Of a DNA stretch of 64,000 bases, positions 1-10,447 are shown piece after piece. The notes below the pieces were generated by a model. That model was not told where the DNA came from, ran no database searches, and saw only the letters and a list, made by a program, of their open reading frames with translations. Both the position numbers and the translations under genes were made by a program. Each line of letters starts with the position of its first letter. Positions within the stretch are counted from its first letter, which is position 1. The DNA is from Zasmidium citrigriseum (lineage: Eukaryota; Ascomycota; Dothideomycetes; Mycosphaerellales; Mycosphaerellaceae), in the NCBI GenBank assembly GCA_002786025.1, contig NHNW01000025.1, forward strand, positions 372,001 through 436,000, in the 5' to 3' direction.

Positions 1-944
1 CAGTCGGTTCCGACGCCATCTGCTGCTGTCCTCAGTGCCTTATTCGCCACTGCCGGCCTACGCGACGTCGAGCCACACTATCGAAGTGGAGTTTATCACC
101 TCTTCTCCCGAGACATGCTGCCACTTCCACGAATGCGATCGCTCCAGGAGAACATGCCTGTTTGACTGGCCGCCGTCATGGTCATGAGAACTGCAGCATC
201 ACCTTGTACGGCGAGCCAGGAAGACTTGTGATGGGACAATAGACAAGCCGGTCCATCTTTCCACATCTTCTGATTCCTTTGACTGGAGGAAGTGTGGCGT
301 CCTCTAGACTCAAGTCACGCAAATCGCATGCGTGCCATGCGGCTCGGGTCATCCCTCGACCTTAAAGACCAACGGACCTGTGGATCTGGAGTAGCATCTT
401 GCCTCTTTGAGAATTGTCCAATCTTGCGATGCCACAAGCGCTCGTCTTCTCCTTCTTTTGCGCCTCAAAGCAGGCGTATCGAAAGTCTACGTTGCCAGAC
501 TCAGCGCCATCATCAGATGGAAGATCGCGCACTGGTCACTGGCAGGACCGGGCCGGATTGATACTCTTCGGAATCTTCTTCGCCATGTGTTTAACTTTCG
601 CGAGCACGCACCCTGCATGCAAGTCCCGCAAGTCGCATGCATGAAGGCCCTTGCATCCGTGCCTGACCCATCCGCTCGCGCTGTGGACCTACCAGGATAT
701 ATGCACCTGTAGTTCACATCTGCTGGTCCGAGTACAGGCCCCATTCCTATATCATTGTCTTTCGTTGTCACTCATCCTTCGCTCCCTAGCACATCTCCTG
801 TACACACAAAGTCAAGACTACGACCAAATGTAGATTGCAACTAATCCGAAGGACCGAGGAATATCGAAAGATTCAATGCACCTCTGACCAGGTTCGGCTC
901 CGAGACACCACATGGTACCACGAGGCACACAGATGAGACTTGTA
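1..944. other. Left-edge region without a recognisable gene
   Basis: Only short overlapping open frames occur here. None resembles a family I know, and none shows fungal exon structure. I see no RNA gene. The region may hold the 3' flank of a gene beyond the left edge and distal promoter sequence of the ferric reductase gene. Confidence 0.5.
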
Positions 945-1085
945 CGACCACCCTCTTTCTCCCGCTCAATTCGGACGATTAGCTCTCTCCACGAGAGTAC
1001 GCGACTCTAAGCTATTAGACGGCTTGTTGCACTCTTAGCCCTTCTCGAGATAGTTGGGATTGCTAGAGGCATCTTCCGCTTTCGC
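945..1085 (+). repeat. Foldback repeat, copy 1 of 3
   Basis: About 140 bp is shared with 9091-9236 and 43521-43672. The shared blocks are a GACCACCCTC-like lead, the core AGCTCTCTCCACGAGAG, the segment CTCTAAGCTATTAGA, CTCTTAGCCCTTCTCGAG, and an end GATTGCTAGAGGCATCTTCC. Inner inverted repeats (CGAGA with TCTCG, CTAAG with CTTAG) let it fold into a hairpin. The outer arms, clear in copies 2 and 3, are weakened here because the left arm has diverged. It ends 125 bp before the ferric reductase start codon. It is probably a small non-autonomous (MITE-like) element, but no target-site duplication is evident. Confidence 0.75.
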
Positions 1086-1210
1086 CTATACCTTCGCTTG
1101 CGTCATTGTCGGACAATCGCATAAGAAAGCTCCTAGCTGGTGTCACCCAGGTGGCCGCGTCTTGGTGACCGCCATTTCGAACACTCAGAGCTGAAGAAAT
1201 ACCCATCAAA

Positions 1211-3830
1211 ATGCCGGCAATCGCAGAGCTCCTAGCTCGGCGTGCCGGAGTGGCGTTGGACTTTGTTCGAGATACAGCCACCCTCGTTGAACGGGACATC
1301 CTCGATGGCGAAGCATTACTGGACAAGCGGGTCTTGATCCCGTGTTGCAACAGCACCAGTCCACCAGGTCTTGTCGAAGCAGCAACCCGAGATCCCTGGC
1401 AGAAGTCAGGAAAGTATGCCCTTGGATGGGTGTACTTCGCCATAATACTACTGGCTATAACGACGGCGATGCAATGGTATCATTTTTGGCACGATCGTAT
1501 CCGGGTGGCCTCCCATAAGGAGGAGTTGGAGGAGTTCGCCAAAACAGCATCGCCCGCTACGGACTATGCACATTCGGCTTTGAGCACGGATCGATCGACG
1601 AAGAAATTCTTCTTTCCCAAGGAAGGCCCGATACCAGAACCACAAAGGACAGAAGAAGATGGTCCGAGATCTAGCTTCCTGGTCAGACACATTCTTGCGC
1701 TCTTCCGATATATCTTCTACCGGCCAATTCCCAACATCAAGATCCACAAACGACTACGACCAATTGTCTTTCCAACGATCGGCGTCTGTGTCCTGGTATT
1801 TGCGGCACTGGCCTTCGTTCTGCTCTATAGCTTCGTACCACAGCCGCTCTACTGGGCTTCGATTCAATTCGGATCTCCACCTTTGGCAATCAGGTCTGGC
1901 ATGCTTGCGGTCGCTTTGATGCCGTGGATCATTGCGTTGAGCATGAAGGCCAACTTCATCTCTGTGCTTACTGGGATCGGCCACGAACGACTCAACGTAC
2001 TACATCGCTGGTTGGCCTATATCTTCATAATCTTGAGCATCATCCATACTGTGCCGTTCTACGTGACGCCGGTCTGGGATGAGGGTGGACTCGCTGTGTT
2101 TCACAGGCTTTTGAAGCAGCAGCAGTCTGGAGTGTACATCTATGGAACAGGTAAGCAGTGCTACTCATCGATCCAAGTTGTGGTAAAAGGCTGACAAGTG
2201 CAGGTATCGCGGCTCTCGTACCCGTTCTGATCTTGTGTGTACACTCCTTTGGACCGATCCGTCGGCGTTTCTATGAAGCTTTCATCGTGGTACACGTACC
2301 AGTCGCCATTGTCTTGCTAGCAATGCTGTTCTGGCACTGTCACAACTACCTCTCATCTTGGAGCTATCTGTTCGCCACCATGGCAATCTGGCTGGCATCG
2401 TACGCCTTCCGCCTCTTCTACCTTAACTGGGCGAACCCTTGGAGAATGTCCTTCTGTATCGGAGAAGAAGCCGCTGTCACGGTACTTCATGAGAACGCCG
2501 TAAAGGTCAGAGCCTCCGTTCTTAGACAATGAACAACTCCCTTGATTTCTGACTAGAGGAGTAGGTGACCATCCCAACGCAGGTCCGCTGGAAGCCCGGG
2601 CAATACGTCTATTTGCGAATGCCCGGCATCTCACTGTTTGAGAACCACCCGTTCACAATCGCATCTTTGTGCAGTGACGACTACCCTTCTGAGTACGGCG
2701 AGAACTACAGAGACATGGTCGTCGTCTTCAGACCATTCGGGGGCTTCACCAGGAAAGTCCTCAACAGCGCACTGGACCATGGACCATGGTGGACCTATCG
2801 AGCCTTCATCGACGGACCATACGGAGGCATGCGCCGCTCGCTGGACTCCTTCGACCACGTCGTCCTCGTAGCAGGAGGCACCGGTATCACGGCCGTCGTC
2901 TCGCAACTCCTCGACCTAATCAAACGCATGCGAGACGGCAAAGCCGTGACCAAGAACGTCCACCTGATCTGGGCGATGAAACGCCCCGAAACGATGGAAT
3001 GGTTCAAAGAAGAACTCCGGATCTGCCGCGAGTTCGCCCCTCCCGATACCGTGAGCTGCCAATTCTTCATCACGGCGGCCAAACGCCAAATCCATACGGG
3101 CAAGATCGTGTCGGCCCAAACGCCGAATCGTCCCGTGAGCATGGTCTTCCACGATAAAGTCAACGATGTCTTCCAGAATATCGCCAGCAATCGCTTCAGC
3201 ATGAGCTCGCACCGCAACTCAGCACACATTCGTGAGGAAGCCAACGGGGATCCAGAGCGCGAAAAGGAGCTCCGCGAAGAGAATGAAGATAGGATCCGTC
3301 CTTTGCCAGAAGCCCATCTCAAACCCGTTCGGCAACCTTCTCGAACCCATCTTTCTCCCCACTCTCCCTCATTAGAGACCTTCAGCACCGAACAGACTCC
3401 CCACCTCCCGCCACACCCAACCCTCCACGAAAAACGCCGCTCAAAAGCAATGCACCTCGACATCTCCGCCGCTCAACAACCACCGCAAGAAGCCCACCAC
3501 ACGCCCGAAACATTCGACACAATCGGCTTCCCATCCACCCCCACCGAATTTCAAAAGAACCTCATGCGCTTCGCCTTCATGCCCGCCGCCACGAGAGTCA
3601 AACGCACAGGCTGGAATGTCGAATGGGGACGGCCCGATGTACCGTATATGCTGCGGGAGTTGGGCGAGGAGTGGAAGGGTAAAGGAAAGAGAAGTTGTGT
3701 GTTTGTTTGTGGGCCGCCCGGGATGAGGGTTGATGTTAGTCGAACGGTGGCGGAGATGCAGGGGAGTTTGGTGATGGGGGAGGATGGGTGTGAAGAGGTT
3801 TATTTGCATACGGAGAATTATGCTCTGTGA
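1211..3830 (+). CDS. Ferric/cupric reductase-type transmembrane flavocytochrome (FRE family)
   Basis: Coding join 1211-2150, 2204-2505, 2565-3830 (835 aa). The donor of intron 2 could instead be at 2500. Proteins of this family reduce extracellular Fe(III) or Cu(II) at the plasma membrane, passing electrons from NADPH through FAD and two haems. The first half has about seven membrane segments, with paired histidines for bis-haem binding in the HRWLAY..SIIH and HVPVAI..FWHCH stretches. The FAD site is WKPGQYVYLRMP followed by HPFT. NADPH-binding elements are VVLVAGGTGIT and the C-terminal CGPPGM, and the chain ends in ENYAL. A low-complexity stretch of about 130 residues rich in H, P, E and R interrupts the NADPH domain. 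There is no obvious cleavable signal peptide. A foldback repeat lies just upstream. The substrate metal is not decidable from sequence. Confidence 0.9.
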
Positions 3831-4411
3831 GGAAGGAGCATGACGAGAGGAGATGAGATTTGATACCCACTACGCCCAGCTTTGATCTCTTTACTTGTAT
3901 GATGTTACGTTCTTGTACAGAATGATAAGAGCAGTCTGACTCCAGTCCATACTCGTTGTACATACGAAGATTGAAGACCCTAGGTATTGATATTGCCGAT
4001 GGGACATCAAGGTCTTTTAATAATGAAGAAGCAGAAAGTGGAAGTAGAATGTCAACAAGCAACTCCATGCCATTCGCAGTCGATCGATGGGCGCCAGCAT
4101 CAAGCCATCCGCATCCACATCTTTCTAGCTAAGTACATGCTTTTCCGCCTGTCGTTCTTTCTCATCATCATGTCGGGGGAGCATAACAAGGTGCTCTTTA
4201 CAGTACAGTGTGTCGTGCTGTTTGGTATCTCGCTCAAGAAGAAACGTCTCTCATGCAGGTATCCCATTCCATTCTCAAAACAATCCTTGAACTCCTTTCC
4301 TTCCCTGCAATGAAGCCACCCAGCCAATTCGTTATCAAGAAGAATCGTCGACGTGAAGGTGTTGCAGCGATGTTGAAGACAAGCGACTTCGATGGAACAA
4401 GTGCTGCGACA
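3831..4411. other. Convergent 3' intergenic region
   Basis: This stretch separates the stop codons of the ferric reductase and the RRM protein genes, which face each other. It should hold both 3' UTRs. I see no supported gene or repeat in it. Confidence 0.5.
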
Positions 4412-7169
4412 TTAGAAGAGCGAGCGGGCGCCGGCGGAAGAACCACTGGAGCCGCGACCGGTGGCGTAGTCAGGACCGACCGAGTTGGGAGCCGATGGAG
4501 GCTTGCCCTCCTGGCCTGGGCGAGAGCAGACCATGCTGAGAAGCTGCTCGATCTTGCCATATTCGATCTTGGCAACCTGCTCCAACGAGAGCTTGTCGAG
4601 GTTTCTGCCGTAGTCGATGGTGAAGTTGCCCATTGGCTCCATCTCGTAGCCGGTAGCCTTGGCCATCTGGCGGGCAGCCAGCGAACCACCATTCTGCGGC
4701 TGCTGAGCGGCGGAAGCCTCGCGGAACAAGCCAGCGTAGTACTCAACAAGCTTGTAGTCGACGTCGGGGTGCATACAAAGCGTGGAGAATGGCCAGTGCG
4801 GTGCGAGTGAGTGGGAGCCACCGAGGCGGATGTTGACGCCACGGCCATTGGCGATCGAAGTGAAGCCGGCGCCCTTGACGTTGTCGGAGATGTATGACTT
4901 CTGTCTCTCGCTGAAACCAGGACAGTAGAGGCAGGCCGAGACAAGTTCTTGAAGAAGAGCCGGGGTCGGGTCGAGCGGCTTGAACCTGTTGTTCGCGCTG
5001 CGGAGGTTGAAGCAAAGGGTCTTGACGAGGTGCGATGCAGTGTCGAAGATGAAGCGGCGCTCGCCCACGGTGACGAGGTCGGTGGCGTACCATGGGTACT
5101 TGTAGAGCATCGTGATCATGCATTCGTACACACGACATGGACTCTTGGAGGAGAATGGTGCCCGGTCGTTCAGGTTGGCGTGCTTCTCCATGGCATGAAA
5201 CTCCTCAGAGTGAACGAAGCCACTGAAGCCATCCGCAGCGGTGTTCTCATAGTACATCCGCATGCTCTGGTCGACAACAGGCTGACCCTTGTGCCACTTC
5301 ACGTGCTTGGCGCGAGGGAAGAGCTCGGTCATCAGCTCGTCCTGGCTGCTGTTGGTGACCTTGACAACCCGCTCGCCAACCTTGGGAGGACGACCAGCTT
5401 CGAGACGCTTGTTGATCTGACGAACAACCCAGGCAGCCTCGTTGGGAGTAGCCATCTCGACGAAGCAGTCCTGCGTCTTCCCGGACTCGCGCTCCATCAG
5501 AATGTGGACGGCGTGGTACGGCGAGCCTTCGGGCATGCGGTTGATCTGAGCTTGACGGCCCAGAAAGGCGGTCATCTCCTGCTTGGTGGCCGTGTACGGG
5601 ATGTCAGAGATGCGAACAACACCTCCATTCGAAGGATTAATGGTGCGTGTCAACTCAACAAATGGCAAAGCCTCGAAGACCTCCTCGAGATTTGGCTTCA
5701 TCATGCCACGCGTTGCCAGATCAAGCCAGTCAGGCTTGGGAGCAGGTGGGAGCTCTTGCTGGACATGAGACTTGACGTTCTGCATATCGCCGGTCGACTT
5801 GGCGTCGTAGATGGAGAACATCCTCGTGTCCTTGAACCGAGCGGGACCCATCATTGGTGGTGGCAGCTTGGCTGGCATGTCGTATTGCTTCATTGAACGG
5901 TCATGAGGATCTTCAGTCTTGCCGTCCATAATCTCTTCTGCCAGGAAGCGAGAGCTCGCGGCGTTAGAACGAGGGGCGCGGAACTCGTTGGATGAGCCGT
6001 TGCTGCGACGAGTCAGAGCGCCGTTGTATCCACCGAGGCCGACCTCGCTGCCCTCGTTGATGGTGCTCGGGGCCTGGAAGTTGCTGATGTTGAGGTTGCT
6101 GAGACCAGCACCCAAGCCGTTCATGCCGTTGCCAAATGCCTGTGGGTAGGCGCGACGGGGAACTGGAGCAGCCATGTCGGCCATATGCATGTGCGAGCGC
6201 GGCATCTGGGTAGCGAAGGTGTTGTTGCTGGCGTAGGTGTGGTTCGAGATGCTTGACTCTGGCCGGATGATCGGGTCGACCATGTGAGGCTGCTCATCGC
6301 GAAGATGGGCGGGAATGTATCGGGGCGCTCCCGGATTGAAGCTGCTGCTTCCACCATACAGAGACGGCGTGGCGTTGAAGCTACGAGGAGGAGGACCGAG
6401 CGCAGAGGATGGAGGACGGCCGTAGCCAGACGAGGGAGTTGGACGATAAGCGCCGGCGAGGTTGTTGGCTCCATTGTCGCCAGGGGGTGGAAGTGCGCTT
6501 GGAGGGAAGCTGCGACCGCCGCCGCGCAGCAGAGTCGGGAAGCCGGTCGAGTCGTGGGCGTAGTAGTTGCCGCTACTGCCATTACCGCCATTGCCATTGG
6601 CAGGGCTGCCGCTGCCGCTGGGGTAGCCGTTCATGTCGCCGAGGTTGCCGTACATCTCGTCGGCTTGGGCTTGGGACCACTCGGTATCGTGGTCGCGTGG
6701 TTGATTGGGGTGCCACGTGGTGTCGAGGAAGGAGACGGTCTCGATGGCAGGCGCTGGCTGCTCGAGCTCCACAATGTTCTCCACGTGCTGGAACGTGATG
6801 ACAGGGTTAGTACTGTACAAGAGCCGACATGACAAATAGATGTCAAGCAGGTGTTGGTGGAGGTGGAAGAAGTCGAAGCGGATAAGAGGAGGTGAAGGCG
6901 AAGGGCGCGCGGCTTGTGACCAGCGAGTGATGCCACGTCATGTGACTCACGTCGCATGTGCTCATAGGGAAGGTGCAGGTGAAGATGGGTGAATGTGAAC
7001 ATACCTGTCCGCAGTGAACACAACACTCCTCACGCTCCTCGAGAGACCAGTTCTTTCCAAGGAAGTGGTCGTAGCAGATCTTGTGGCCGCACGGCTGGCA
7101 CTCGAAGACGGGCTGTTGCTTGCAGCGATTGCAATTGTAGTTGACTGCGCGGACGTTGATCGTGGGCAT
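4412..7169 (-). CDS. RNA-binding protein with N-terminal Cys/His zinc-binding segment and RRM domain
   Basis: Coding complement of join 4412-6787 and 7005-7169 (846 aa), with one 217 bp intron. Exon 1 encodes 55 residues with CNRC, CQPCGHKIC and CCVHCG, a RING- or B-box-like cysteine/histidine pattern likely to bind zinc. Residues about 60-430 are low-complexity and rich in Gly, Ser, Asn and Pro. An RRM-like fold lies near residues 438-515, with GVVRISDIPYT as the RNP2-like strand and DCFVEMA as the RNP1-like strand. A conserved C-terminal region of about 300 residues follows. The predicted role is post-transcriptional mRNA regulation in cytoplasm or nucleus. I cannot tie it to a named yeast gene. 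The start at 7169 was chosen because upstream codons in frame look like leader sequence. The intron is longer than most in the window, so splicing here is less certain. Confidence 0.8.
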
Positions 7170-8009
7170 CGAGAGAAAGCTTTGGAAGTCGAAGGTCTCC
7201 CTGCGAGCAATCAAGTTAACACACTCGCGCTTCCAGGAGAAAGCACAAGCAAGTAGCCCGAAAGCTGGACGTGAAGTGTCGAACGGCGCTGGCAAGGCGC
7301 GGCTGGCATTCACTGGCTGTCGGTCGATGGCTCGTAGTCACTGGCGATAACTGGCAGAGATCTGCGCTGTGTTGATGAGAGTGAGAAACCGACCCCACGT
7401 GTGTCAGATACTTGCGCCAAACGAGCCCAAGGCCGCTGGAAGTTATGTTGAAGCGGTGTGTGAGCTCAATGCTGTATCTCGGTTGCAAAAGCAAGTTGGT
7501 CGAGTTGACTGAGAAGTAAGCGGAGGAAGTTGTTTCTAGAAAGTTGCGAATTGGTTGTGTGCGAGTCCGTGCTGGTTGGCGGGCCGACACCGGTTTTTTC
7601 CGTGGAGTGAATGTTGAAGTCAAGGGGCCAGCACGTCGCGGAAGGAGCAGCAGGTTCGTCGTCGTCTCATATACCAGTCACGATCGATCGAGGGAGTTGT
7701 GGCACATGGGGGTGGAGCTTCTGAAGTTTTTGTTTGTTTTCATACTTACACTCGTCGCGCTCCTTCCTATTTCACGCAGTCACAAACGCTGGCTGTTCAC
7801 GTGACCGTGAAACTTTTCGTGGGCCCGTCGAGCTGAATTCCGTCGATTCGTTCGATGCGGCCGGCCGAATGTCTGCGAGGGGCATAATATATGATGCCAC
7901 ATCCCTCCTCCCAGCTCATGCTGCTTGATGGCAGCTCCTGTCGACCCTAGCGACTTGAGCTCGACAAGACCCGTCCTTCGTGGGACGCAGGGTAACGTGC
8001 GCATTTGAG
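7170..8009. other. Intergenic region: RRM gene promoter and ARPC4 3' flank
   Basis: About 840 bp with no supported gene. It should include the 5' leader and promoter of the minus-strand RRM gene and the 3' UTR of ARPC4. A short reverse-strand frame here is a read-through of an ARPC4 intron, not a gene. Confidence 0.5.
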
Positions 8010-8736
8010 TTAATCGAACTAGAGAAGTCAGCAAGAGCTCCTTTCTTGCAAATTGAGCAGAACCCACCGGAGTCAAGAAGCTCTCCGCAACAAATCGAGC
8101 TCTCGCGTTCAACTAAGCAATGTCAGCCCTCGCCTATCCAAAATCACGAGAGCCTACTCACAAAGAGCTTCATCTCCGAAATCTCCTTGTCAACCTCCTC
8201 CATGAACTGGATGATGAAATCCACCAGCTTGTGCTTCAGCATCTCTTCCGTGTGGAAGTTCGTAATCAAGAAGGAGATATCATATCCCTATACCCAGTCA
8301 GCATTTCGCTCCCTTTCACCATCTGTTCCATCCTCATGCGCTCTGATTGGACTCACTGGCACCGGCTTCCTCCTCAAAATAAAAAACGCCTCTGCTCTCT
8401 GCGTCAAGAACCGCGTGAATTTGTGCACCAGGATGTGCTCAATCTCATCCGCCTGTTTTATCCTCAAGCTGACCCGTACACTGTTCACTGAGGGCTCTAC
8501 CAGCACGCGCTCTTCTTGGTTTCGCGAGACGGTCAGCGGGTTGAGCACGACTTCAGGCGACGTCTTGGCTTCGATCTCGGGGACATTGTGTCGTTCTGAG
8601 GCTTGCGAGGCGAAGTTCGAGAGGGAGAGCGCGGCGGTGAGGGTCGAGCGGACGGCGGACAGGTAGGGACGGAGGGATTGCGACTGGGAGAGGTGAGTAC
8701 TAGGTAGCAGGTTTGGGGAGCGGCTTTGCGGACCAT
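8010..8736 (-). CDS. ARPC4: Arp2/3 complex subunit 4 (ARPC4, p20)
   Basis: Coding complement of join 8010-8018, 8068-8112, 8162-8287, 8357-8683, 8734-8736 (169 aa, against 168 in animals). ARPC4 is part of the structural core of the Arp2/3 complex, which nucleates branched actin at cortical patches during endocytosis. The sequence is almost diagnostic: [90 protein letters not shown] and the end [11 protein letters not shown]. The first exon carries only the ATG and the last only two codons plus the stop. The ATG-only exon uses a GTCCGC donor, which is weak but supported by a TACTCAC branch-like site and by the conserved N-terminus. The end is fixed by the canonical TPFD terminus. Confidence 0.95.
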
Positions 8737-9090
8737 GTTGGGCGGCGGATGCTGCGCTATCGCATTCGGTGGGTGTTCGACTTCTCAAGTATTTCGAGAC
8801 GCTCTTCTCAAGGTACAAGATTGGATTGTCAATGTCGAATGGCGGTTTGGATGTCTTGGTTCTGCCACGCAAGTTGGAGTGACGTCCGCAGCAAGCGTGA
8901 GCGATGTGGGGCCAACTGCTGTGTCTCCAAGAATTCGGCGGCCTTGAGTCGCCGTTTCATCCTGCATCGACCTACTAATCCTTCACGGCGTGCCCGACGC
9001 GTGAGGTAAACACGAAGAAAAGATAGGTATCGCGGCTGTCATCTCTCCTTTCTGTCTTTCCCTCTTTCAGACGCCCTTCAGCAAAGACAG

Positions 9091-9236
9091 CGACCACCCT
9101 CCTTCTGCCGCTCAAACTGGAAGACTAGCTCTCTCCACGAGAACACACGACTCTAAGCTATTATACACTCTTAGACCTTCTCGAGAAGTTGGGGATTGCT
9201 AGAGTCGTCTTCCAGTGTGACCGGAACACCGGGGAT
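9091..9236 (+). repeat. Foldback repeat, copy 2 of 3
   Basis: This copy has the clearest inverted structure. The left arm CTGGAAGAC near 9118-9126 pairs with GTCTTCCAG near 9207-9215. Inside them CGAGAA pairs with TTCTCG, and TCTAAG pairs with CTTAGA. It lacks about a dozen bases present in copies 1 and 3 after CTATTA. The downstream homology with copy 3 (GGAACACCG) continues up to the F-box gene ATG at 9237. Confidence 0.8.
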
Positions 9237-10406
9237 ATGTCTTACCTCATGGCCCTCCCCATGGAGCTCCTCTCCCAAATCCTCGAAGAAGTCGGCGGCT
9301 CCCATCTCAGACGCGACCACGGCGCCTCAAGGCTCTGCGTATGTCAAAAATGGTACGCCGCAGCAAGACCCATCTATTTATCTGGGCTCGGAGTTACTGG
9401 CGTCAAGGTCTTTGGTCACAATTTGGAGGAGCTGGACACAAAGTACGGCTACTCCCAACTTCGACCCCTGATGCACAAGAACACGCGCAGACTACGCATC
9501 AGACTGATGGGCCATTACTGGGACGAGAACTCTGCAGCAGCCTACGAGAGCGATGGCTATGTAGACGACGACGCAGCAGATGCTCCAACGCCTCTCAACG
9601 ACCCGCCGATAGATTTCGAGTTACCAGAACATGTCCGAGCTCTCGAAGAATGGCGAGACACGCAGCTACGCCCTCGCATCGATGAACTCTTTTACGACCT
9701 CCGGCATTTCGAAGCATTAGAAGACCTCACCTTCGAAGCCTCCGCAGACCCGGAAGTCGGCCATGAACGCGGGCCCCACTGCGACTACATCTACAACTTG
9801 ACAGCCCTTAACTTGCTCAGTCATCTCCCAACCACACACGATCTTCGCAGTCTCACGCTCGACATCAGTGGCATGCGTGAAGGACTCATCGGCGGGGAAC
9901 ATCACCTTTGCGACGCCATTTCCAAGATCCTTCCGCAAATCGAAAACGTTCGCCTGCGAATGCCAACACTCTGTCCCAGCATCTTCGACCTCCAAGACAA
10001 GTACTTCGAACCCAACCAAATCAAACTCAAGACCCTCATCATCAAACTCCAACTCCCGACATTCCAGTACACGGACGAGGCCCGCGTGCAGCCATGTCCA
10101 CAGATGATGGGTGCCCGTACCGGCCAGGCGTTGGTACAAGCTCTGGCCCGCAACTCAGGTGCCTTCCTCATGAATCTGGATGGATTAAGAAAGCAAGAAT
10201 CTCACGGAATGACTGGCTTCAGGATCTCCTTCGCATTCCCACGAACACCTTTGGTCTCGACGCTGGATTGTCTGACGATGAAACTGCAGAGCTTGCCGGA
10301 GGAATACTATCTCTACGAAGACGACGGGAAACCGAACTGGTACGAGCTGAGCCAGGCGCATCGAATGATGAATGGCGGGGACTTCAGATACAACAATCGT
10401 GTATAG
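9237..10406 (+). CDS. F-box-like protein of unknown target
   Basis: Single exon, 389 aa. The N-terminus (MSYLMALPMELLSQILEEVG) has the Leu-Pro-x-Glu-Leu-Leu pattern of an F-box, which normally links a substrate to the SKP1-cullin ubiquitin ligase. The rest has scattered leucine-rich stretches and no recognised domain. The open frame extends upstream only from a TTG inside the foldback repeat, so the ATG at 9237 is the likely start. This sets the start codon immediately at the repeat boundary. Proteins of this type are numerous and variable in plant-associated and saprobic fungi. The target and role are unknown. Confidence 0.7.
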   Translation: MSYLMALPMELLSQILEEVGGSHLRRDHGASRLCVCQKWYAAARPIYLSGLGVTGVKVFGHNLEELDTKYGYSQLRPLMHKNTRRLRIRLMGHYWDENSAAAYESDGYVDDDAADAPTPLNDPPIDFELPEHVRALEEWRDTQLRPRIDELFYDLRHFEALEDLTFEASADPEVGHERGPHCDYIYNLTALNLLSHLPTTHDLRSLTLDISGMREGLIGGEHHLCDAISKILPQIENVRLRMPTLCPSIFDLQDKYFEPNQIKLKTLIIKLQLPTFQYTDEARVQPCPQMMGARTGQALVQALARNSGAFLMNLDGLRKQESHGMTGFRISFAFPRTPLVSTLDCLTMKLQSLPEEYYLYEDDGKPNWYELSQAHRMMNGGDFRYNNRV

Positions 10407-10447
10407 TCTCCCCAGCTTTCATGCATGGGCCGAGAAGCCATGCTCAT

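Noticed and set aside
9189..9236. TTG-initiated extension of the F-box gene
   Set aside because: It lies within the foldback repeat, and a normal ATG follows at 9237 directly before the F-box motif.
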